DNA of 41,956 nt from assembly GCA_040756475.1 (NCBI GenBank), contig JBFLZB010000018.1, forward strand, positions 1 through 41,956. Reading direction: 5' to 3'. A program made the position numbers and the translations under genes. The stretch is from Thermodesulfobacteriota bacterium. Lineage in GTDB: Bacteria > Desulfobacterota > Deferrisomatia > Deferrisomatales > JACRMM01. The notes under the pieces were generated by a model that searched no databases, was not told where the DNA came from, and was given only the letters and a program-made list of their open reading frames with translations. This document shows positions 24,299 to 30,041 of the stretch, in pieces (positions within the stretch are counted from its first letter, which is position 1; each line of letters opens with the position of its first letter).

Positions 24299-25330
24299 AT
24301 GCACATGGCCGATGCGCTCTTGTCCCCCGCCGTGGGCGGGGCCATGTGGGCCGCTACTGCGGCGTCCACGGCTTACTGCTCCCGGAAGGTCCGCGAGGAG
24401 ATGGACGACCGGAAGGTGCCTCTGATGGGGGTGTTGGGGGCGTTCGTCTTCGCGGCCCAGATGATCAACTTCGCGATCCCGGGCACCGGGTCGAGCGGCC
24501 ACCTGGGGGGAGGGCTGCTCCTGGCGATCCTCCTCGGCCCCCACGCGGCCTTTCTCGTGATGGCCTCGGTGCTGGCGGTGCAGGCGCTCTTCTTCGCCGA
24601 CGGGGGGCTCCTGGCCCTGGGGGCCAACATCTTCAACCTGGGCGTTTTCCCGTGTTTCGTGGCCTATCCCCTCCTGTACCGGCCCTTGGCGGGGCGCGAC
24701 CCCACCCCGGGGCGCATCGCCGCCGCCGCCGTGCTGGCGTCAGTGATCGGCCTCCAGTTCGGCGCCCTGGGCGTGGTACTCCAGACGGTGCTCTCGGGGA
24801 TCTCCGAGCTGCGCTTTGCCCCGTTCCTCGCCCTCATGCTGCCGATCCACCTGGCCATCGGGGTGGTGGAGGGGCTCGTCACGGCGGCGGTGGTCACCTT
24901 CGTAGCGCGCGCCCAGCCGGACATCCTGGCCCGGCAGTCGGCCCCCCGGGCGCGGCCCGGGGCCTCGGTCCGGAGCGTCCTGCTGGGGCTGGGGGCAGCG
25001 GCCCTGGTGATCGGGGCCGTGGTTTCCTGGTTCGCCTCCTCCCACCCCGACGGGCTCGAGTGGTCCATCGCCGGGGTGACGGGCTCCGAGGAGGTGGAGC
25101 CCCCGGAGGGCGGCGTGCACGAGAGCCTGGGCCGCCTCCAGGAGAAGCTCTCCTTCTTGCCCGACTACGGGTTCCAGTCGTCCGGGGAAGAAGGGGAGGG
25201 GGAGGGGGAGCCGGCGTGGCCCGCGGTGGATCCCGGCACGAGCGTTTCCGGGGTGGTGGGCGGCGTGCTGACGTTGGTCGTGGCCGGTGCGGCCGGATGG
25301 GTTCTGCGACGCCGAGCGAGAACGGCCTGA
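24299..25330 (+). CDS. nikM: Nickel/cobalt ECF importer substrate-specific component, NikM-NikN fusion
   Basis: A 343-residue inner-membrane protein. The N-terminal CbiM/NikM domain starts MHMADALLSP, keeping Met1-His2, whose N-terminal amide nitrogens and His2 form the metal site, and has NFAIPGTGSSGHLGGG with the second ligand His68. About six further hydrophobic segments follow up to residue 210. The C-terminal part is a NikN/PDGLE domain with HPDGLEW at about 248-254 and a final membrane helix (VVGGVLTLVVAGAAGWVL). Fusions of NikM and NikN are known in ECF nickel importers. GGAGG precedes the ATG. It works with NikQ and NikO from the divergent operon and is followed after 30 bp by the porin gene. 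Confidence 0.95.
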   Translation: MHMADALLSPAVGGAMWAATAASTAYCSRKVREEMDDRKVPLMGVLGAFVFAAQMINFAIPGTGSSGHLGGGLLLAILLGPHAAFLVMASVLAVQALFFADGGLLALGANIFNLGVFPCFVAYPLLYRPLAGRDPTPGRIAAAAVLASVIGLQFGALGVVLQTVLSGISELRFAPFLALMLPIHLAIGVVEGLVTAAVVTFVARAQPDILARQSAPRARPGASVRSVLLGLGAAALVIGAVVSWFASSHPDGLEWSIAGVTGSEEVEPPEGGVHESLGRLQEKLSFLPDYGFQSSGEEGEGEGEPAWPAVDPGTSVSGVVGGVLTLVVAGAAGWVLRRRARTA

Positions 25331-25360
25331 CCTGTTCCCATTCGCAGGGGAGGAGGAACC

Positions 25361-26455
25361 GTGAAGAAGCCGCTTGCCGTGGTCCTCGCGTCCACACTCG
25401 TGCCCTTGAGCGTAGCCGCCGCCACTCTGGAGGAACGGGTGGAAACCCTGGAGAAGCGCGACGCCGAGCTCTACCACACCCTGGCCGAGCGAAAGTCGGC
25501 AGGTCTTCTGGCTTCCATCGGTGAGCGCCTCTGGGTCTCGGGGCTCCTGGAGGTCGAGGCGTCCTACGAGCGGCTCAAGTTCGGAGACGAGGGGCACGAG
25601 TCGACCAGCGACCTCGTGGTGGCCGCCGCGCAGCTCGGCTTCGGGGCCCGGATCACCGAGCACGTGGATGGGGCGATCGCGTTTCTCTTCGAGGAGGGCG
25701 AGACCGACCCGCCGGAGGTGGATGAGGCGATCATCGGCTACGCCCGCGACGGGTGGTTCGCGCGCTTCGGGCGCCAGTACGTGCCCTTCGGGGAGTTTTC
25801 GAGCCACTTCGTCTCCGACCCCTTGACCCTGGAGCTGGGCGAGACCCGGGAGACGGCGGCCCTGGTGGGTTACGCGCACGAGCCCTTCTCCATCGCGGCC
25901 TTCCTGTTCAACGGAGATGCCGAACGGGTCAACGCGGCCGGCGAGGCCGAGGAGAGCCACCTGAAGGATTGGGGCGTGGGCGTAAAGCTGATGCCCGTGG
26001 AGTGGCTGGAGCTCGGGGGGAGCTTCCTCTCGGACCTGGCCGACACGGATGCGGAGCTGGCTGCGGAGTACCGACGGCGGGTGCCCGGGTGGAGCGCCTA
26101 CGCGGCCGCCTCCCTCGGCCCGGTGGCGGTGAGCGGTGAGGTGCTGGGCGCGGTGCGGGCGTTTTCGTCCGAGGACCTGGACGAGGACGGCGACGGTTCG
26201 GGCGACCGCCCCCTGGCCTGGAACGTGGAGGCCGCGTGGGAGGCCCTGGAAAGTGTGGAACTCGCAGGCCGGGTGGAGGGCAGCCGGGAGTTCGCCGGCC
26301 AGCCCGAGCTCCAGTACGGCCTGTGTGCCTCCTGGGGTCCCTGGGAGCACGTGAGCCTATCGCTCGAGTACCTGCGGGGTCGTTTCGACCGGGACTTCGG
26401 CGAGGGGCTCAAGTCCCGCGACCGCGTCACGGCCCAGCTGGCGGTGGAGTTCTGA
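25361..26455 (+). CDS. Outer-membrane porin resembling the LbtU family
   Basis: A 364-residue predicted outer-membrane beta-barrel. It has a signal peptide (about residues 1-20, KKPLAVVLASTLVPLSVAAA), a short coiled segment LEERVETLEKRDAELYHTLAE (about 23-43), then alternating amphipathic strands such as VSGLLEVEASYERL, WFARFGRQYVPFG, TAALVGYAHEPFSIAAFLF and YAAASLGPVAVSG. It ends with the canonical terminal VTAQLAVEF (aromatic last residue). The layout matches LbtU-type porins, which take up siderophore in Legionella without TonB. The GTG is preceded by GGAGGAGG and lies 30 bp after nikMN. I infer a role in passing nickel or a nickel complex through the outer membrane. The start is firm; the substrate is inferred. 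Confidence 0.8.
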   Translation: MKKPLAVVLASTLVPLSVAAATLEERVETLEKRDAELYHTLAERKSAGLLASIGERLWVSGLLEVEASYERLKFGDEGHESTSDLVVAAAQLGFGARITEHVDGAIAFLFEEGETDPPEVDEAIIGYARDGWFARFGRQYVPFGEFSSHFVSDPLTLELGETRETAALVGYAHEPFSIAAFLFNGDAERVNAAGEAEESHLKDWGVGVKLMPVEWLELGGSFLSDLADTDAELAAEYRRRVPGWSAYAAASLGPVAVSGEVLGAVRAFSSEDLDEDGDGSGDRPLAWNVEAAWEALESVELAGRVEGSREFAGQPELQYGLCASWGPWEHVSLSLEYLRGRFDRDFGEGLKSRDRVTAQLAVEF

Positions 26456-26492
26456 CGATCCGCCGCCAGTGTTCCGGGAGCAGGTGGGGCAG

Positions 26493-26520
26493 GTAGGGGC
26501 GACACATGCGTCGCCCCTAC
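26493..26520. repeat. Short dispersed palindrome, copy 2
   Basis: Perfect 11-bp arms GTAGGGGCGAC (26493-26503) and GTCGCCCCTAC (26510-26520) flank the 6-nt loop ACATGC. It includes the stop codon of the convergent GIY-YIG gene and may terminate both that gene and the porin gene. Copy 1 lies at 263-286. Confidence 0.7.
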
Positions 26521-26819
26521 GTCCCTTGGAAGGCAGCGGCGCCGGCTGCCTGCCGGGCCAGCGCCGCCTTCGCCGTCCGCGGCAGGGCCTTGAGCTCCCG
26601 CTCCCGCCGGGTGGCGGAGCTGCGGTCGGGGTGGGGTTCGGCGTAGACCAGGCGCACGGGCCGGCGGGCCCGGGTGCACCGGGAGGCGGCGCCCCGGTTG
26701 TGCTGGGCCAGCCGGCGCGCGACGTCGGTGGTGATGCCGGCGTAGAAGGTGCCGTCGGCGCACAGAAGGAGGTAACAGTACCAAGCAGAGGGGGGAACCG
26801 CGCACGGATCTACGCCCAC
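26517..26819 (-). CDS. GIY-YIG domain protein, UPF0213 (YhbQ-like)
   Basis: A 100-residue protein. The GIY-YIG core is YCYLLLCADGTFYAGITTDVARRLAQHNRGAASRCTRARRPVRLVY, with the Tyr, the Gly of AGIT, the Arg of RRL and the Asn of HN in their expected places, followed by ATRRERELKAL with the Glu that binds metal. Small proteins of this family resemble the nuclease domain of UvrC but have no assigned substrate. The GTG at 26819 is chosen for the GGAGGAG upstream. Its stop codon lies within the short palindrome. It is transcribed towards the porin gene and away from the ABC gene. Confidence 0.85.
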   Translation of the reverse strand: MGVDPCAVPPSAWYCYLLLCADGTFYAGITTDVARRLAQHNRGAASRCTRARRPVRLVYAEPHPDRSSATRRERELKALPRTAKAALARQAAGAAAFQGT

Positions 26820-26904
26820 GCCCCATCTCCTCCCCCCGTCGTCGCAGCCCATCGGTCTGGCGAACCTATCATCGACAGCGTTGGGGATTCCAGGCCGTCC
26901 AGAA

Positions 26905-27103
26905 TCCGCGACCCAAATCTTTGGGGCGGGGTCCGGGAGTCCTGGAGCGCAGCCCCGTACCGCCTCGACCGAACCGCAGCAGCGAGGCCGAAAGCGGTGA
27001 GGGTCGGCGCGCCGGCTCCCTCGGCTACGCTGCATCCGAACACCGCGGATTACGGGGCGGAGCGCAAGGGCTCCCGGACCCCGTTTGCCACCCGGGTGGC
27101 GGA
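26905..27103 (-). repeat. 198-bp palindromic repeat, copy C (inverted)
   Basis: 199 bp in the opposite orientation to copies A, B and D. Its ends are TCCGCGAC (26905-26912) and GTGGCGGA (27096-27103). Compared with copies A and D, the fourth base of the end and its partner have both changed (A:T to G:C), keeping the pairing. It lies between the GIY-YIG gene and the ABC-2 ATPase promoter and fills most of the 26820-27203 gap. Confidence 0.75.
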
Positions 27104-27122
27104 TCGCGGTCGCCCCGCCCCG

Positions 27123-27151
27123 TTGCCCGCCTGTCCGCCGCGTGCTACCTT
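27123..27151 (+). promoter_or_regulatory. Predicted promoter of the ABC-2 ATPase gene
   Basis: TTGCCC (27123-27128) and TACCTT (27146-27151) are 17 nt apart. TGC before the -10 makes it an extended -10. It lies 52 bp upstream of the GTG start and just outside repeat copy C. Confidence 0.45.
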
Positions 27152-27203
27152 GCGCCTCCGGCCGGGGTTGGGCCGCACGGGAAGCCTTGCCGGGAGGTGG
27201 TGC

Positions 27204-28172
27204 GTGGACGGGTCGCCGCCGAGGCCCGGGGGCCGCGGGGTGGTGTCATCCCAAGGGGAGAGCGACGTGGTGGTGGAGGCCCGGGGGCTGGTGAAGGCCT
27301 TCGGGGGCCTTCGCGCCGTGGACGGGGTGGATTTTCGCGTGCGCCGGGGCGAGTGCTTCGGGCTCCTGGGGCCCAACGGGGCGGGCAAGACCACCACCAT
27401 CCGGATGACCTACGGCTACAGCCCGGTCACGTCCGGCGCCCTCACGGTCTTCGGCATCGACGTGACCCAGGATCGCCGTGCGGTCGCTCAACGGGTGGGG
27501 GTGTGCCAGCAGGAAAACAACCTCGACCCCGACCTCACGGTGGAGGAGAACCTGGCGGTCTTCGCCCGGTACTTCGACATCCCCCGGGCCCGCGCGGCGG
27601 AGCGGGCCGGCGAGCTCCTGCGCTTCATGGCCCTGGACCACCGCCGCACCTCCCGGGTGCCCGAGCTCTCGGGGGGCATGATGCGCCGCCTGGTGCTCGC
27701 CCGCGCCCTCATCAACGACCCCGAGCTCCTCATCCTCGACGAGCCCACCACCGGCCTCGACCCCCAGGCCCGCCACCAGGTGTGGGACAAGGTGGAGGAG
27801 CTGCGCGCCCGGGGGCTCACGGTGCTCCTCACCACCCACTACATGGAGGAGGCCGCGCGCCTGTGCGACCGCCTGTTGATCCTCGACCACGGCCGCGTGC
27901 TGGTGGAGGGGGAGCCCGCAGCCCTGGTGCGGGAGCACGTGGGGCGCGACGTCATCGAGGTGGACGACCCGAGCCCGGAGCTGCGCGCCCTGGTGGCCCA
28001 GGAGGGGTGGTCCCACGAGGCGCTGCCCCATCGGCTCCTGGTGTATTCCAGCGCTGGAGAGGAGGTGTTTCGCCGGATCGGCGAGGGGCACTGCCGGGGG
28101 GGGTGCGTGCTCCGCATGGCGACGCTGGAGGACGTGTTCTTGAAGCTCACCGGCCGGGATCTTCGGGAGTAG
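27204..28172 (+). CDS. ABC-2 type exporter ATPase (NodI/DrrA-like)
   Basis: A 322-residue cytoplasmic ATPase. It has VVEARGLVKAFGGLRAVDGVDF, Walker A GPNGAGKTT, Q-loop VCQQENNLD, signature ELSGGMMRRLVLARALI, Walker B LLILDEPTTGLDPQ and the switch LLTTHYMEEAARLCDR. A C-terminal domain ends with MATLEDVFLKLTGRDL, which is standard for NodI/DrrA-type exporters. The GTG at 27204 is chosen because GGGAGG precedes it by a normal distance; internal GTGs at the SQGESDVVV stretch are alternatives. Its permease partner follows after an intervening Uma2 gene. The exported substrate is unknown; lipooligosaccharides, polyketides and drugs are known for relatives. Confidence 0.92.
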   Translation: MDGSPPRPGGRGVVSSQGESDVVVEARGLVKAFGGLRAVDGVDFRVRRGECFGLLGPNGAGKTTTIRMTYGYSPVTSGALTVFGIDVTQDRRAVAQRVGVCQQENNLDPDLTVEENLAVFARYFDIPRARAAERAGELLRFMALDHRRTSRVPELSGGMMRRLVLARALINDPELLILDEPTTGLDPQARHQVWDKVEELRARGLTVLLTTHYMEEAARLCDRLLILDHGRVLVEGEPAALVREHVGRDVIEVDDPSPELRALVAQEGWSHEALPHRLLVYSSAGEEVFRRIGEGHCRGGCVLRMATLEDVFLKLTGRDLRE

Positions 28173-28175
28173 CCC

Positions 28176-28204
28176 TTTGGGGGGCCGTCGGTCCGCGGTA
28201 TGAT
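28176..28204 (+). promoter_or_regulatory. Possible separate promoter of the Uma2 gene
   Basis: TTTGGG (28176-28181) and TATGAT (28199-28204) are 17 nt apart, 45 bp ahead of the Uma2 ATG. The -10 is strong and the -35 weak. Confidence 0.35.
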
Positions 28205-28249
28205 GGGGCCGACTGTGCGGCTTCGCCGAAGGAGAAGGGAGGGCGGACC

Positions 28250-28831
28250 ATGCTCGTTTCCCCTGCGTCCAGAATGACGCCCGAAGAGTACCTGGAGGCC
28301 GAGCGGTCGGCGGAGACGAAGAGCGAGTACTTCGCGGGCGAGGTGTTCGCGATGGCGGGAGCCGGGGAGGCCCACAATCTGGTTGTGGCCAACGTGGTGG
28401 GCGAGCTTCGCCAGCGGCTGAAGCAGCGCCCCTGCCGCGTCTACCCCAGCGACCTGCGGGTGCTCGTGAGCGAGACCGGTCTCTACACTTACCCCGACGT
28501 CGTGGTCGTGTGCGGCGAGCCCCGTTTCCTCGACGAAAAGCGCGACACGCTCCTGAACCCCACCCTGCTGGTCGAGGTGCTCTCCGACGCCACCGAGGCC
28601 TACGACCGGGGAAAGAAGTTTGAGCACTACCGCCGGATCGATTCCCTCCAGGAATACGTGCTGGTGTCACCGACCGCGCCCAGGGTGGAGCGGTTCCTGC
28701 GCCAGGAAGGGGGCACCTGGCTCTTCTCCGAGGCCTCGGAAATCGCGGCGACGGCAGAGCTTTCGTCGATCGGGTGCGCGCTTCCGCTCGCCGAGGTGTA
28801 CGAGAAGATCGAGGGCATCGGGGCCGCGTGA
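28250..28831 (+). CDS. Uma2-family (DUF820, PD-(D/E)XK-like) protein
   Basis: A 193-residue protein with family features in order: MTPEEYLEAERSAETKSEYFAGEVFAMAGAGEAHNLVVANVV (start of the domain with Glu in the first helices), CRVYPSDLRVLVSETGLYTYPDVVVVCG (core Asp/Glu), LLVEVLSDATEAYDRGKKFEHYRRIDSLQEYVLVSP (E-X-L-S motif and Lys). This is a restriction-endonuclease-like fold, and members are often found in mobile or repeat-rich DNA. No target or substrate is established. It has its own predicted promoter and a ribosome binding site (GGAGAAGGGAGG). It sits between two halves of an ABC-2 transporter, which suggests a later insertion into that operon. Confidence 0.85.
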   Translation: MLVSPASRMTPEEYLEAERSAETKSEYFAGEVFAMAGAGEAHNLVVANVVGELRQRLKQRPCRVYPSDLRVLVSETGLYTYPDVVVVCGEPRFLDEKRDTLLNPTLLVEVLSDATEAYDRGKKFEHYRRIDSLQEYVLVSPTAPRVERFLRQEGGTWLFSEASEIAATAELSSIGCALPLAEVYEKIEGIGAA

Positions 28832-28871
28832 TGGGGCTGCCGGGCGGTTTCCTCGGAAGGACCCGCGGGGC

Positions 28872-29660
28872 ATGAGCGCATCATCCCCCAGACTCTCCCG
28901 GCGGTTCCTGCGCGTCTGGCAGCGAAACCTCACCGTCTACAAGAAGACCTGGAAGATCGGGTTCGTGCCGCCGCTCCTGGAGCCGCTCTTCTACCTGGTG
29001 GCCTTCGGCGCCGGCCTGGGAACCCTGGTGGGCGAGGTGACCTACCAGGGCGCGGCGGTGTCGTACGTGCGCTTCATCGCGCCGGCGCTCCTGGCCGTGA
29101 CCATCATGCAGAATGCCTTCTTCGAGACCACCTACGCCTCCTACGTCCGGATGTACTACCAGAAGACCTTCGACGCCATGCTCGCCACGCCCCTCTCCCT
29201 GGAGGACGTGATTACCGGCGAGATCGCCTGGGGGGCCACCAAGGCGCTCATCTCTGCCGCGATCATGCTGGCCGTGCTCACGCCCTTTGGCCTCGTGGCC
29301 TACCCCCACGTCCTGGGGGTCCTCCCTCTGGCCCTCCTGGGGGGCATTGCCTTCGGGTGCGTGGGCATGTGGTTCACCGGGATGGTACCCAACATCGAGG
29401 TCTTCAACCTGCCGGTGTTCCTCTTCGTGACCCCCATGTTCCTCTTCAGCGGCACCTTCTTCCCCCTGGAGGCCCTGCCGCGCTGGGCCCAGGCGTTCGC
29501 CCAGGTCTTTCCCCTCACCCACCTGGTGGCCCTGGTCCGGGCCCTGGCCCTGGGCCAGGGCCCCCCGGGGTGGTGGTTCTCCCTGGCCTACCTGGCCGCG
29601 TTCGCGGGGGTCTTCTACCCCGTGGCCGTGGCCCGCATGCGCCGCCGGCTCATCCGATAG
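28872..29660 (+). CDS. ABC-2 type exporter permease (NodJ-like)
   Basis: A 262-residue inner-membrane permease. After a short N-terminal cytoplasmic segment (LSRRFLRVWQRNLTVYKKTWKIGF) it has six hydrophobic helices. Recognisable NodJ/DrrB blocks are PPLLEPLFYLVAFGAGLG, QNAFFETTYASYVRMYYQKTFDAMLATPLS and LFSGTFFPLEALPRWAQAFAQVFPLTHLVALVRALALG, typical of ABC-2 permeases. The ATG begins 41 bp after the Uma2 stop. Its natural partner is the ATPase at 27204-28172. The pair would export a glycolipid or another amphipathic molecule (inference from family only). Confidence 0.9.
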   Translation: MSASSPRLSRRFLRVWQRNLTVYKKTWKIGFVPPLLEPLFYLVAFGAGLGTLVGEVTYQGAAVSYVRFIAPALLAVTIMQNAFFETTYASYVRMYYQKTFDAMLATPLSLEDVITGEIAWGATKALISAAIMLAVLTPFGLVAYPHVLGVLPLALLGGIAFGCVGMWFTGMVPNIEVFNLPVFLFVTPMFLFSGTFFPLEALPRWAQAFAQVFPLTHLVALVRALALGQGPPGWWFSLAYLAAFAGVFYPVAVARMRRRLIR

Positions 29661-29713
29661 GTGCTCCCCTCGGCAGGGCCGATCGCGCCCCCTGCGGGCC
29701 GTCAACAGGGGTC

Positions 29714-29898
29714 TGTGGATAACGTGTGGGTAAGCCTGTGGAAGGCGGCGGCGATCCCGGCCGGCGCGGGCTTGCCGCCGGGAGCGATGGATTCTTGTGC
29801 AAGGAGCGAAGTGTTGATTTGACGGGAAAATTCGAGGTGTGCCCGAAAAAACCCAGGCCAGCCAAGGCGATCGGCGCGGTCAACCGGGGTTGTCCACA
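29714..29898. other. Phased DnaA-box-like sites in a gene-free spacer
   Basis: Perfect box TGTGGATAA (29714-29722), then TGTGGGTAA (29725-29733), TGTGGAAGG (29737-29745) and an opposite-facing TTGTCCACA (29890-29898, one mismatch). The first three start 11 and 12 bp apart, one helical turn each. A moderately AT-rich stretch (about 29810-29850, with TTTGAC and AAAATTCG) lies between them and the fourth box. No dnaA or other replication gene is adjacent. The 29661-30025 gap between the ABC permease and the end of putA has no other recognisable feature. It may be an origin, a DnaA-titration site or a regulatory cluster. Confidence 0.45.
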
Positions 29899-30020
29899 GG
29901 TTGACGCGTTGCCGCCCCGCGCCCCGGCCATCCGCGGGAGGGTTTCCCTACCGAAAGGAAGGGCGGCGCTCGTTGATCCCGAGTCGGCAGAGGCAGTATC
30001 GTGTGTTGCAAGGACCTCCG

Positions 30021-30041
30021 GGGGGTCAGATCTGGACCCCC
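30021..30041 (-). terminator. Hairpin overlapping the putA stop
   Basis: Seven-bp perfect arms GGGGGTC (30021-30027) and GACCCCC (30035-30041) with a 7-nt loop span the putA stop codon. There is no T-tract, so terminator function is uncertain. Confidence 0.35.
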
